A stretch of DNA of 64,000 nucleotides from Aliivibrio wodanis. Lineage in GTDB: Bacteria; Pseudomonadota; Gammaproteobacteria; Enterobacterales; Vibrionaceae. Positions 19,278 through 27,289 of this stretch are shown piece after piece. The position numbers and the translations under genes were made by a program. The DNA lies in contig LN554847.1 in assembly GCA_000953695.1 (NCBI GenBank), positions 747,801 to 811,800 on the forward strand, written 5' to 3'. Each line of letters starts with the position of its first letter. Positions within the stretch are counted from its first letter, which is position 1. Below the pieces are notes generated by a model. The model had not been told where the DNA came from. It ran no database searches and saw only the letters and a list, made by a program, of their open reading frames with translations.

Positions 19278-19312
19278 GAACCCGTATTATAGCAAACAAG
19301 AGTAAGCTTATT

Positions 19313-20269
19313 ATGAATAATCCTACATTTCAAAGCATCAATGTCGGTGTTGATACCGGTAAAACTCAACTAGACATTTTCATCAGACCTATAGGCCTGT
19401 TCTTCTCTGTTTCTAATGACGATAAAGGCATAAAAGAAGCCATTACAACTATTAAGAAACATAAACCAGAACGTATCGTTATTGAGGCAACAGGTAGACT
19501 TGAAGTCCCCTTTGTTCTTGCTTGCACAAAGGCTAAGCTTCCATACGTTGTTGCTAACCCTATTCATGTAAGACGATTTGCTGGCGCTATTGGACAAATA
19601 GCCAAAACAGATAAATTAGACGCCCAATTAATTGCATTGTACTCGGAAAGAATTGAACCCCCACTGTCAACTCTAAAGCCTGAAAACATAAGGCTAATGA
19701 GCGATTTAGTCATTCGTAGAAATCAATTATTATCCATGCAAACTATGGAAAAGAATCGCCTTCAAATACTCCCTAAAGAACTAGCGATGACCATTAAACC
19801 AATATTGACAACCTTCAAAAATCAAATCCAAAAAATAGAAGAAAAAATCATTAAGATTATTGAATCTTGTGATGAATATAAGCATAAAAATGAAATCCTT
19901 CAGAGCGTTCCTGGCATAGGAAAAGTTGCTGCTGCATCGCTAATAAGTAATCTCCCTGAGCTTGGAAGTATTAGTAATAAAAAAGCGTCAGCTTTGGTTG
20001 GAGTAGCCCCTATGAATCGGGACAGTGGTCGCTACAAAGGTCACCGAAAAATCAAAGGAGGCCGGAAGCAAGTGCGGACGGTTCTCTATATGGCCATGAT
20101 GTCAGCAATGCAATGTAACCCCGTTTTCAAGTCGACTTACAGTCGCCTCGTAGCTGAAGGAAAACCCAAAAAACTCGCTATTATAGCCTGTGTTAGAAAG
20201 ATGGTTGTCATACTTAATTCAATGATACGAGATGGTGTCATGTGGAATGAAAACCACGCTAATAATTAG
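19313..20269 (+). CDS. IS110-family transposase (DEDD recombinase)
   Basis: A 318-aa recombinase. The N-terminal RuvC-like DEDD domain shows VGVDTGKTQLD, IEATG and KTDKLDAQLIA. A central coiled region is followed by the C-terminal domain with SVPGIGKVAAASLISNLPEL and the GVAPMNRDSGRYKGHRKI block that carries the catalytic serine region. Length is normal and the frame intact, unlike copy 2. Confidence 0.93.
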   Translation: MNNPTFQSINVGVDTGKTQLDIFIRPIGLFFSVSNDDKGIKEAITTIKKHKPERIVIEATGRLEVPFVLACTKAKLPYVVANPIHVRRFAGAIGQIAKTDKLDAQLIALYSERIEPPLSTLKPENIRLMSDLVIRRNQLLSMQTMEKNRLQILPKELAMTIKPILTTFKNQIQKIEEKIIKIIESCDEYKHKNEILQSVPGIGKVAAASLISNLPELGSISNKKASALVGVAPMNRDSGRYKGHRKIKGGRKQVRTVLYMAMMSAMQCNPVFKSTYSRLVAEGKPKKLAIIACVRKMVVILNSMIRDGVMWNENHANN

Positions 20270-20309
20270 TTATTGACACCATAGTCGTTTGTTAGTTGCC
20301 TTTCTCGAC

Positions 20310-21779
20310 TTAATTTAAGACCGATAAACACCTATCTAGCACCTGTTTATTTCCAATTATAATCAGTTTCAACCTTTTTCTTGTTCGAGTAATGTTCTGA
20401 AATAGCATTTTCACAGAGTCATAATATGTTCTTGATTGATAAATCAATGAACCAGAAGTGTCATATGAGAAATACTCATCGATAACAACTGCCACATTGT
20501 CAAACTCCTGTCCAATTACAGCATGCGAGCATTTATTTAGGCTATCAGAGTAGGATTCATGATGCTCGGTACCATGTAATGATGGTGTAAGGTTTAGAAC
20601 TTCCCAACCATCATTACCAACCAGTTGAATATAGTTTCTTACGGAGTCCAAATCAGTAAAGTAATCAAAATCAACATTACCACAATTAGAAAAAACCACG
20701 TCATTTCTTTGATTGTTAAATAATAACTTAATAAATCCCGCAATTTCCTTGTTAGTTCTAATTTTGTCAGAAAGCTTAAATTTGCAAACCTTTCCGATTG
20801 CATTGATTTTTCCCTCAATATCCAAGCGTGATTCTTTTGATGATAAAGTTTGCTGTTTATCATATGAAAAAATGCATGTCGTATTAGTTGCCTTGGCATC
20901 AATAACTAATTGATCAAATTGATTTTCGTATATCCTTTGAGTTTCATCGATAATCACCAAGTCTAAGTCATTTAAGTTATGGTATTTTAAGCTTTTTATT
21001 GGAATAATATTCCATCCTAATTGATTTAGTCTATGATGACCTTCATTCAAATTTCCGCAATGAACAATTAAGGTTCGCTTATGATCTTTAACCCATTTGA
21101 CGACATCATATGTTAATAGAGTTTTACCAGTTCCAGGACCGCCAGTGATTGAGATAAAAGCAGATTGAGTTTTATTTAAAACATTAAATATCTGATTTTT
21201 TATGTCTTCTTGCTGTCCTGTTAGAAAGTACTGGTTATTAACAAATTTTTCAGTAGAGTTAAATGGTGAAACGAGATAATCTGATGGATTAAACAATTGA
21301 TCAGGGTTCTCAATTTTTAATAGGTTTTGATATGTCAATAATTGTGTCAATATACTGAAGTCAATTACTTCTAGGTCATCATTAGAACCAAGTTTATATA
21401 GCGTGTTTGTTTGAACAACATAAGTAAAATTGTGCACAACTTTCTTTATGTGGCTAAGATAATATTTATTTCTAAGTAACTGCTTTTTGATCTTAGTTTC
21501 TGTACTGCTGTTCTTTAGTTCTACATTTAGAATGTAGTTATCACCAAACCTTAATAGATCAAACTCTTTACTAATATGTTGAATCTTATAACCAACATAG
21601 AAATCGTGAAAAATATTTACATAAGGTAATACTTCGTACATCTGAATCACGAATTGCCTAAGATCTTCAACTTCATTTGTCTTAATGTCTACATTGTAAT
21701 GCTTTTTATAAGCATCATACTCACTAGGCTGAAGACTAATGTATGCTTGTACAAGAGATATTATATTGATACTTTTCAC
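20310..21779 (-). CDS. Nuclease-like plus superfamily 1 helicase/ATPase protein
   Basis: A 489-aa cassette protein. The N-terminal ~150 residues contain NVELKNSSTETKIKK, with E-x-K spacing as in PD-(D/E)XK or NERD-like nucleases. The rest is a DUF2075-like P-loop helicase core: Walker A GGPGTGKT (~215), Walker B LVIIDETQRI, and a late TRTRKRLKLIIIG motif VI-like region. Such fusions often act on DNA and are common in phage defence, but no partner gene is in this cassette. It has a GTG start with GGAG at -8. Its attC is the one interrupted by IS110 copy 1. Confidence 0.7.
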   Translation of the reverse strand: MKSINIISLVQAYISLQPSEYDAYKKHYNVDIKTNEVEDLRQFVIQMYEVLPYVNIFHDFYVGYKIQHISKEFDLLRFGDNYILNVELKNSSTETKIKKQLLRNKYYLSHIKKVVHNFTYVVQTNTLYKLGSNDDLEVIDFSILTQLLTYQNLLKIENPDQLFNPSDYLVSPFNSTEKFVNNQYFLTGQQEDIKNQIFNVLNKTQSAFISITGGPGTGKTLLTYDVVKWVKDHKRTLIVHCGNLNEGHHRLNQLGWNIIPIKSLKYHNLNDLDLVIIDETQRIYENQFDQLVIDAKATNTTCIFSYDKQQTLSSKESRLDIEGKINAIGKVCKFKLSDKIRTNKEIAGFIKLLFNNQRNDVVFSNCGNVDFDYFTDLDSVRNYIQLVGNDGWEVLNLTPSLHGTEHHESYSDSLNKCSHAVIGQEFDNVAVVIDEYFSYDTSGSLIYQSRTYYDSVKMLFQNITRTRKRLKLIIIGNKQVLDRCLSVLN

Positions 21780-21841
21780 TAATTTACTCCATATAAAACG
21801 GTAATAATATTGTAGATTAATTCCACAGTTCCGGTGGCAAC

Positions 21842-21962
21842 TAACGCCTGCATAACACGTTTGCTACCATACAGACTTAGCTGAATTTTAACGCCTTAAT
21901 CACTGAAACTAAAGGCAAACTGACAACGCCGAGTGTAGCAAATCGTGTTGATGCATTTGTTA
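21842..21962 (-). repeat. attC site 3
   Basis: Arm pair GCTAC/GTAGC, ends GCCTGCAT and GATGCATTTGTTA. Belongs to the frameshifted GNAT cassette. Confidence 0.93.
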
Positions 21963-22429
21963 TGAGAATGTCTCACCCAGTGTGCACGACATAAATTGAC
22001 TATGTGGATCAGGTTTATAATCAGCAAAGGGATCACAATATTCAAAACCAAATTTTTCATAGAGATTACGAGCTGGTTTGAAGAACTCTTGCGAGCCGGT
22101 TTCCAAGCTAATTTTCTTATAACCCCTACCCGATGAAACATTTAATACATGATTGAGAAGAAGCGTACCTACACCTAAATTTCGCGCATGATTAGAGGTT
22201 CTCATTGATTTTAGTTCAGCATGGTTTGAATCCAATTCCTTAATTGCTGCACAACCTAATAACTGTTCGCCTTCCAGCAGCTAAAGAACGTAATCTCAGG
22301 TACTTTTAGAGCGCTAACATCTAATGCGTGTACACTTTCAGGAGGAGAAGTCGCATACATATCTTCCAAATGTTCTTTTAATAACTGAACAACTTCACCG
22401 CTATTCAAATCATCTATTTTGATATCCAT
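21960..22429 (-). pseudogene. GNAT acetyltransferase gene with a frameshift
   Basis: Reading from ATG 22429 gives MDIKIDDLNSGEVVQLL and reaches a stop near 22260. One base lost near 22282 shifts the frame; in the next frame the sequence continues EGEQLLGCAAIKELDSNHAE and then the acetyl-CoA loop region RNLGVGTLLLNHVL and a normal GNAT C-terminus to the attC-borne TAA. The full protein would be ~156 aa. It is probably inactive unless the shift is a sequencing error. Confidence 0.75.
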
Positions 22430-22454
22430 ATTTAAAATTATCCCTTAATTCTCA

Positions 22455-22577
22455 TAACGCCGCAATAACACGTTTATTACTACGACGACTTAGCTGAATT
22501 TTACTGCCTTAAACACTGAAACCAAAGACAAACCTACAATGCCGAATGTAATAAATCGTGTTGATTGCTTTGTTGAA
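22455..22577 (-). repeat. attC site 4
   Basis: Arm pair ATTAC/GTAAT, type II ends GCCGCAAT and GATTGCT. Ends in GTTGAAC, directly at the left edge of the IS91-like element; its own payload is not identifiable. Confidence 0.88.
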
Positions 22578-22666
22578 CGAAGCCGCTTCGCGGCAGAGTA
22601 AAACCTGTATCGTCCATACTCTCTGTACCTCCATCATTTCGATGGCGGATAACAGGAGTAAACACC

Positions 22667-23554
22667 ATGAGCCCAACTGAACTAGAGCGATATCATCGCC
22701 TTTATGAATTACACCTTACCAACTTAACTCTGCAAGGTAAACGACCTGCTACCATTGATGCCTATTCTCGAGTGGTACGCCGGATTAGCGAGTTCTTTGA
22801 CCGCTCTCCCGATACATTAAGCACGACTGATTTAAAAAACTTCTTCGCCGGTTTAATTAGCACTCACTCGTGGAGCACCGTTAAACTCGACCGCAATGGC
22901 TTACAGTTTTTCTATCGCCATACTTTAAATAAACAATGGGTATGGCTTGATATCGTTAAACCTCCTCAATCTAAAAAACTGCCCGATATCATGACCCTAC
23001 AACAAGTGGCTCTACTCATTAGCAGGACTCGACAACGCCGCTATCAAACCTTCTTTTTGACCTTATATACGATGGGGCTTCGCTTGAGTGAAGGCCTTAA
23101 CTTAACTATCCATGATATAGACGCCCACACCATGCAAGTACACGTTCGAGATGGTAAAGAGGGCAAAGACCGATTAGTACCCTTGCCCGAGAGAACCCTT
23201 CATGCGCTTCGAGCTCATTGGCTCTCTCATAAACACCCCAAATTAATCTTTCCAGGCTTGGGAGGAAATATTGATAAGCCTATGGACCGAGGCGGCATTC
23301 AAAAGGCCATGAAGTTAATACTCAAAGACTGTGGTATCCAAAAGATGATCTCTCCCCACTCACTTAGACACTGCTTTGCAACGCATCTATTGGAGCAGGG
23401 ACTCGACCTTCGGTCACTGCAAACTTTGCTGGGCCATGCCAGTCTGAACACTACTGCCCGTTACACTCAAATGACACCACTCAAGCAGCGTGACGCTGCT
23501 CTAGCAATCAACCTACTTGCAGATTCGTTAACCTTAATCTGGGAGGAAGCATGA
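22667..23554 (+). CDS. Tyrosine recombinase of the IS91-like element
   Basis: A 295-aa phage-integrase-type recombinase. An N-terminal core-binding (SAM-like) domain spans ~10-95. The catalytic domain has MGLRLSEGLNL (first Arg), HSLRHCFATHLLEQG (HxxR), LLGHASLNTTARYTQ (His and the Tyr nucleophile). It overlaps the transposase start by ATGA, so the pair is co-translated. Such accessory recombinases accompany a subgroup of IS91 elements; their role is not settled. It is not the integron integrase, lacking the IntI-specific insert. Confidence 0.88.
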   Translation: MSPTELERYHRLYELHLTNLTLQGKRPATIDAYSRVVRRISEFFDRSPDTLSTTDLKNFFAGLISTHSWSTVKLDRNGLQFFYRHTLNKQWVWLDIVKPPQSKKLPDIMTLQQVALLISRTRQRRYQTFFLTLYTMGLRLSEGLNLTIHDIDAHTMQVHVRDGKEGKDRLVPLPERTLHALRAHWLSHKHPKLIFPGLGGNIDKPMDRGGIQKAMKLILKDCGIQKMISPHSLRHCFATHLLEQGLDLRSLQTLLGHASLNTTARYTQMTPLKQRDAALAINLLADSLTLIWEEA

Positions 23555-24618
23555 GTACTTTCATTGATCTGTTACGCGCTCATAAAGATGAGCTTGAGCG
23601 TCACCTCTTATCACCAAAAGTGAACACTCAAGTCAGCCACGACATTCGCAAGGCGGTATCCGCCATGCTTAGATGTAAAACCGAGCAACAAGGCCGCTCG
23701 CAATGGTTTTGCTCTAACTGCCATCACGATGACCGATTACCCTTATCCTGCGGGCATCGACATTGCCCACAATGCCAACACCGCACCACTTGTGATTGGC
23801 TTCTGCGCCAAAAACAAAAGCTTCTGCCTACGCACTACTTTATGACCACCTTTACCTTGCCATATCAACTGAGAATACTCGCTAAAAAACAGCCCAAAGC
23901 GCTGTATCAAGTGATGTTCTCGGTTGTTGCCAGCGTGCTAAAAAGCTTCGCTCAAAAAGAGCAAAAAGGGGTACTGGGTTTTACCGCCGTACTGCATACC
24001 CACAGCAGAAGAAGAGATCTGCATCCACACATACATGTTATCTCCGCAGGCGGAAGGTATGACTCATCTAAACAAGTATGGCACAAAGGCAACAAAAGGT
24101 ACTTGTTTAACGAGTTCGCTCTTGCCAAGGTCTGGCGAGCACGGTTACTTGAGGCCATCAATCAACATCCTCAACTGTGTCTGCCAAAATCCATACCGAA
24201 ACAATGGGTCGTTGACTGTCAAAGCGTAGGTTATGGTGAGCCTGCGTTAGAATACCTGTCGCGCTACCTGTACCGAGGCGTACTACCAGATAGCGACATC
24301 ATCCACAGTGATAAACATAACGTCACCTTCCGCTACAAAGAAAGCAAAACCAATGCAATAAAGACACGCACCTTACCCACCCTTGAGTTCTTGCTGCTCA
24401 TCTTACAGCATGTACTGCCTAAAGGCTTACAAAGAGTGCGTGACTACGGTTTTTTACGTGGCCAAGCGAGAGCCCTGCGAGTTCGTATTCAATTACTCAT
24501 GCTTGGTGTTTTTTATCAAACTCCGCCAAGCATTATACCCATCCGAGCCAAAGCAATACGAACCTGCCCGCACTGTCACCATGACATGGAGTGCGTGGGA
24601 ATAACACGACCGAGATAG
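23551..24618 (+). CDS. IS91-family HUH transposase
   Basis: A 355-aa rolling-circle transposase. A zinc-binding N-terminus (CSNCHHDDRLPLSCGHRHCP), the metal-binding HUH motif HPHIHV near residue 155 and the tyrosine motif EYLSRYLYRG (~235) are all present. The C-terminus ends in CPHCHHDM. All catalytic motifs appear intact. Confidence 0.92.
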   Translation: MSTFIDLLRAHKDELERHLLSPKVNTQVSHDIRKAVSAMLRCKTEQQGRSQWFCSNCHHDDRLPLSCGHRHCPQCQHRTTCDWLLRQKQKLLPTHYFMTTFTLPYQLRILAKKQPKALYQVMFSVVASVLKSFAQKEQKGVLGFTAVLHTHSRRRDLHPHIHVISAGGRYDSSKQVWHKGNKRYLFNEFALAKVWRARLLEAINQHPQLCLPKSIPKQWVVDCQSVGYGEPALEYLSRYLYRGVLPDSDIIHSDKHNVTFRYKESKTNAIKTRTLPTLEFLLLILQHVLPKGLQRVRDYGFLRGQARALRVRIQLLMLGVFYQTPPSIIPIRAKAIRTCPHCHHDMECVGITRPR

Positions 24619-24823
24619 CCGAAAGGCAAACATAATAAGGATAATGGCTGAGATTAAACCAGAGGAGATACAACAAATAAGACGATTTAAAAAATAGCTA
24701 ACCCATTGATAAAATTACTATCGTAATCTTATCTTGGCCTCACTCGCCTTGAATAAAGACTCAAGGCGATGCACCCACCAAGCTAGATCGCACAATTTAC
24801 TATAAAGAAGTGGCTACGGGCTT
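24619..24823 (+). other. Non-coding right end of the IS91-like element (putative oriIS)
   Basis: No gene. It contains an 8-bp-arm hairpin at 24745-24768 and ends next to CTTGTTC. By analogy with IS91 this would be the replication origin end; inferred only from position and structure. Confidence 0.5.
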
Positions 24824-24880
24824 GTTCAACACCCGGGATTTAACGCTGGCTTCGCAGCGCTTAATCCTTATTTGTTATGC
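24824..24880 (-). repeat. attC site 5, short 57-bp form
   Basis: Runs from GTTCAAC (24824-24830) to GTTATGC (24874-24880). The inner stem GGATT..GCGCTG-CGAAG-CCAGCG..AAATCC is unlike the ~120-bp sites around it and resembles the compact attC of mobile-integron cassettes. The minus-strand R' core GTTGAAC fits GTTRRRY. It supplies the TAA stop of the GNAT gene to its right. Confidence 0.75.
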
Positions 24881-25420
24881 GTAAATTCTAACATCCATTA
24901 CCATTGATATTTCAGAAATTGATTTTCCATCTATTCTATAACAATCAGGGCATTCACCAATTATTTGAAAGCCGCTTTTAAGATACAAACTCTTTGCAGG
25001 AAGATTACACGAAAGCACATTTAGATCTAACCAATGTATACTTTGATTTATCATACAAAAATTAACCACTGTATCAATCAGATTTAAACCGATACCTTTT
25101 TTACGATAATTGGTATCAACTCCCATACCTAACAAAACTCGATGGTAACCATATTCATTTCCAGAATGGCGAAGATCAATATGTCCACAAATATGCCCTA
25201 CTTGGTCTTTGACTAACCATAACTTCCTCCAAGCAGAATTGCCTAAATCTACGTCAAAACCAATTCTAAACTTATTACGAAGTTGATCTGATACTTGGCA
25301 ATCTTTAGTAGCTATTGGTTGAAAAAGATCAAATTCATCCGAGCCATTTTGCTCTAACTGTTTATCTAGATAATTAAAGAACAATTCTAAATCTGATATT
25401 TCTACTTCTACTATATTCAC
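24875..25420 (-). CDS. GNAT-family acetyltransferase
   Basis: A 181-aa N-acetyltransferase. The acetyl-CoA-binding loop is YRKKGIGLNLID preceded by the strand VLLGMGVDTN, and the C-terminal LYLKSGFQIIGECPDCYRID is typical. The substrate is unknown. It has a GTG start with AGGAG at -5. It is the only cassette in this window with a short attC, suggesting a different origin from its neighbours. Confidence 0.85.
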   Translation of the reverse strand: MNIVEVEISDLELFFNYLDKQLEQNGSDEFDLFQPIATKDCQVSDQLRNKFRIGFDVDLGNSAWRKLWLVKDQVGHICGHIDLRHSGNEYGYHRVLLGMGVDTNYRKKGIGLNLIDTVVNFCMINQSIHWLDLNVLSCNLPAKSLYLKSGFQIIGECPDCYRIDGKSISEISMVMDVRIYA

Positions 25421-25439
25421 GTGAACTCCTTTTTACGCA

Positions 25440-25560
25440 TAACGCCTGCATAACACGTTTACTACTATACAGAACAAGCTGAATTTTACCGCCATAAACA
25501 CCGAAACTAAAGACAAACCTACAATGCCGAATGTAGTAAATCGTGTTGATGCGATTGTTA
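25440..25560 (-). repeat. attC site 6
   Basis: Arm pair ACTAC/GTAGT, ends GCCTGCAT and GATGCGATTGTTA. Belongs to toxin-antitoxin copy 1. Confidence 0.93.
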
Positions 25561-25569
25561 TGGCGCAAC

Positions 25570-25598
25570 TTGCGACAACCGTAGTAATATACTACAAT
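25570..25598 (+). promoter_or_regulatory. Promoter/operator of toxin-antitoxin copy 1
   Basis: TTGCGA, 17-bp spacer, TACAAT. The spacer carries GTAGT-AATAT-ACTAC, an inverted repeat overlapping the -10 box, a likely autorepression operator. Confidence 0.6.
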
Positions 25599-25630
25599 AA
25601 TGAAAATCAACTTTAAATAGGATACTTACA

Positions 25631-25852
25631 ATGGCTACAGCAAGCATCAGATTAGACCAAGACCTTGTGCAAAAAGCTACTATTATGGCTAAAGCATTCA
25701 GTCGCACCGCACCAAAACAAATTGAACACTGGGCTAAAATTGGTGAAATGATGGAAGATAACCCAGAACTATCATATGAGTTTGTAAAACAAGCAATTAT
25801 TGCCAAAGCTGAAAAAGAAGCAGGAAAATTGGAGAGCTATAGTTTTGGCTAA
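25631..25852 (+). CDS. ParD-like antitoxin, copy 1
   Basis: A 73-aa antitoxin. The N-terminal ASIRLDQDLVQKATIMAKAF matches the ribbon-helix-helix of ParD-like antitoxins, and the C-terminus (EKEAGKLESYSFG) would wrap the toxin. AGGA precedes the ATG. It is transcribed against the array direction from its own promoter inside the cassette. Five near-identical copies exist (25631, 38484, 45004, 49961, 60756). Confidence 0.85.
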   Translation: MATASIRLDQDLVQKATIMAKAFSRTAPKQIEHWAKIGEMMEDNPELSYEFVKQAIIAKAEKEAGKLESYSFG

Positions 25853-26135
25853 TATAACTCAAATTTTACAGACACCTACATTTAAGAAAGCAGTAAAAAA
25901 GTTACATAAAAATCAAAAGACGGATCTTGATAATGCAATTAAAGAATTAATGAAAGAGCCATTATTAGGAGAGCAAAAGAAAGGTGACTTGTCATTTTTA
26001 CGTGTCCATAAATTCAAAATGGTTAAGCAATTAACACTGCTTGGTTACAGTTACGAAGATGGCACGGTCACCCTTGAGTTAATGGCATTAGGATCTCATG
26101 AAAATTTTTACCGTGATGTTAAAAATATCTTCTGA
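25845..26135 (+). CDS. RelE/ParE-family toxin, copy 1
   Basis: A 96-aa type II toxin. I start it at TTG 25845, with GGAGAG eight bases upstream inside the antitoxin gene, overlapping the antitoxin by 8 bp. The core (FKKAVKKLHKNQKTDLDNAI, then LRVHKFKMVKQLTLLGYSY) fits the RelE/ParE fold. It probably cleaves mRNA or blocks gyrase; the sequence does not decide which. The upstream ATG at 25800 has no good ribosome site. Confidence 0.82.
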   Translation: MANITQILQTPTFKKAVKKLHKNQKTDLDNAIKELMKEPLLGEQKKGDLSFLRVHKFKMVKQLTLLGYSYEDGTVTLELMALGSHENFYRDVKNIF

Positions 26136-26139
26136 GCCA

Positions 26140-26260
26140 TAACGCCTGCATAACACGTTTGCTACTATACAGACTTAGCTGAATTTTAACGCCTTAATCA
26201 CTGAAACTAAAGGCAAACTGACAACGCCGAATGTAGCAAATCGTGTTGATGCATTTGTTA
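26140..26260 (-). repeat. attC site 7
   Basis: Arm pair GCTAC/GTAGC, ends GCCTGCAT and GATGCATTTGTTA. Belongs to the yefM-yoeB cassette. Confidence 0.93.
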
Positions 26261-26273
26261 ACTGCGATTCAAT

Positions 26274-26534
26274 TTAGTAGTGATAACGACAAGAAATTAT
26301 CGTCAAATGTGAATCATTAACGGCATAAACCAGTCTATTTGTATCATCAATTCTGCGTGACCAAAAACCAGCTAAGTTTTCTTTCAATGGCTCAGGTTTG
26401 CCAATGCCTTCAAACGGTGAACGCTTTGCATCTGTGATTAACTTATTAATACGTTTGAGGGTTTTCTTATCCTGCCCTTGCCAATATAAATAATCATCCC
26501 ACGATTCATCAGTCCAAGCTAACATTCGACTCAT
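26274..26534 (-). CDS. yoeB: YoeB-type toxin
   Basis: An 86-aa ribosome-dependent mRNA endonuclease. The match to YoeB is strong along the whole length: AWTDESWDDYLYWQGQDKK at the start, KPEPLKENLAGFWSRRI in the middle and ISCRYHY at the C-terminus, including the catalytic Glu/Arg and terminal His-Tyr. Its ATG overlaps the antitoxin stop by one base (TAATG). A start at the internal ATG (MLAWTD) is possible. Confidence 0.93.
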   Translation of the reverse strand: MSRMLAWTDESWDDYLYWQGQDKKTLKRINKLITDAKRSPFEGIGKPEPLKENLAGFWSRRIDDTNRLVYAVNDSHLTIISCRYHY

Positions 26535-26782
26535 TAAAGCAAGCCTCTTTCCGTAGTTTGACCTGCATTGTATTGAGCAATTGATTTGTTTAAATGAGCA
26601 GCATTTGCAGGAGAACGAGATAAATATATCGTTTCCATTAAACTATTGTAATAATCCATAGACATTACAACCGCGTCTTCAGAATCTCGACGAGTGATAA
26701 CTGTGCAGTCTGCATCATTAACCACGCCATCAAGAACAGATTTAAGACCATTTCTGGCTTCAGTAAAAGAAACTATACGCAT
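26534..26782 (-). CDS. yefM: YefM-type antitoxin
   Basis: An 82-aa Phd/YefM antitoxin: N-terminal DNA-binding domain (MRIVSFTEARNGLKSVLDGV, then DAVVMSMDYYNSLMET) and a C-terminal toxin-neutralising tail. It precedes yoeB in the normal order and should autoregulate the pair. Transcribed in the array direction. Confidence 0.93.
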   Translation of the reverse strand: MRIVSFTEARNGLKSVLDGVVNDADCTVITRRDSEDAVVMSMDYYNSLMETIYLSRSPANAAHLNKSIAQYNAGQTTERGLL

Positions 26783-26876
26783 AATTACCTCTTTGTTGAG
26801 TTGTACCTAATATTGAACAAGTATAATTCATAAAAACGAAATGTACAATATATTGCACAGGTAACAAAGAAGCAGT

Positions 26877-26996
26877 TAACGCCTGCATAACACGTTTACT
26901 ACTATGCAATTATACTTAAAATTGACGCCTTAAAACGAGAAACACTCGGCAAACTGAGATTGCCGAGTGTAGTAAATCGTGTTGATGCATTTGTTA
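26877..26996 (-). repeat. attC site 8
   Basis: Arm pair ACTAC/GTAGT, ends GCCTGCAT and GATGCATTTGTTA. Belongs to the minus-strand relBE-like cassette. Confidence 0.93.
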
Positions 26997-27001
26997 TACG
27001 G

Positions 27002-27289
27002 CTAACTAAAGCGCGAGGCTAACTTCTTATAAACTGCATCTTTGTCCCTTTTACCAATAGCTAGGACGTAAACAACAATTTCATCATCAATGACTTCATA
27101 AGCTAAACGATAGCCTGCTGTGCGTAATTTGATTTTATAGACAGAATCATAACCGCGTAATTTTGATGCAGGTACATGAGGATTTTCGAGACGCTCAATT
27201 AGCTTCTTTTTAAACTGACTTTTTATCGGCGGAGCTAACTTGCTCCACTCTTTTTGTGCTGCTGGCAGGAATTTTAATTTATAAGTCAT
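27002..27289 (-). CDS. RelE-family toxin
   Basis: A 95-aa RelE-like mRNA interferase. MTYKLKFLPAAQKEWSKL, a basic helix QFKKKLIERL, NPHVPASKLRG and a C-terminal YVLAIGKRDKDAVYKKL match the family. The ATG at 27289 lies inside the last codons of the antitoxin gene (11-bp overlap); a TTG directly upstream is less likely. A paralogue of the plus-strand toxin at 55592 with the same overlap. Confidence 0.88.
   Translation of the reverse strand: MTYKLKFLPAAQKEWSKLAPPIKSQFKKKLIERLENPHVPASKLRGYDSVYKIKLRTAGYRLAYEVIDDEIVVYVLAIGKRDKDAVYKKLASRFS

Larger units (their letters stand above)
19108..20292 (+). mobile_element. IS110-family element, copy 1, inserted in an attC
   Basis: A 1,185-bp element with a 205-bp leader before the transposase and only 23 bp after it, the layout of the IS110 (not IS1111) group. 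The left junction is GCATTTGT-ATGG and the right junction GTCGTTTGT-TA. The shared TTTGT means the crossover lies within those bases. The second copy (51219-52401) sits at exactly the same attC position and orientation. Confidence 0.9.
22578..24823 (+). mobile_element. IS91-like element with tyrosine recombinase
   Basis: A ~2.2-kb unit with two overlapping genes, a tyrosine recombinase and an IS91 HUH transposase, and no long terminal inverted repeats. The left end has a GCCGC-TTC-GCGGC hairpin (22582-22594). The right non-coding tail has a perfect CGCCTTGA/TCAAGGCG hairpin (24745-24768) and abuts CTTGTTC, containing both tetranucleotides (CTTG, GTTC) used as IS91 targets next to oriIS. Exact ends are uncertain by a few bases. 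It sits between two attC sites. Confidence 0.75.

Noticed and set aside
19108-20292. Assignment of this element to the IS1111 attC group
   Set aside because: The long leader and very short 3' end match the IS110 branch; IS1111 elements carry their non-coding region after the gene. The target preference alone is not enough.
22667-23554. Tyrosine recombinase as the integron integrase
   Set aside because: It overlaps an IS91 transposase gene, has only 295 residues without the IntI-specific insertion, and no attI or promoter layout is next to it.
25558-25806. 82-aa minus-strand frame opposite the antitoxin, repeated five times
   Set aside because: It is the antisense shadow of the ParD-like gene, conserved only because the sense gene is identical in all copies.
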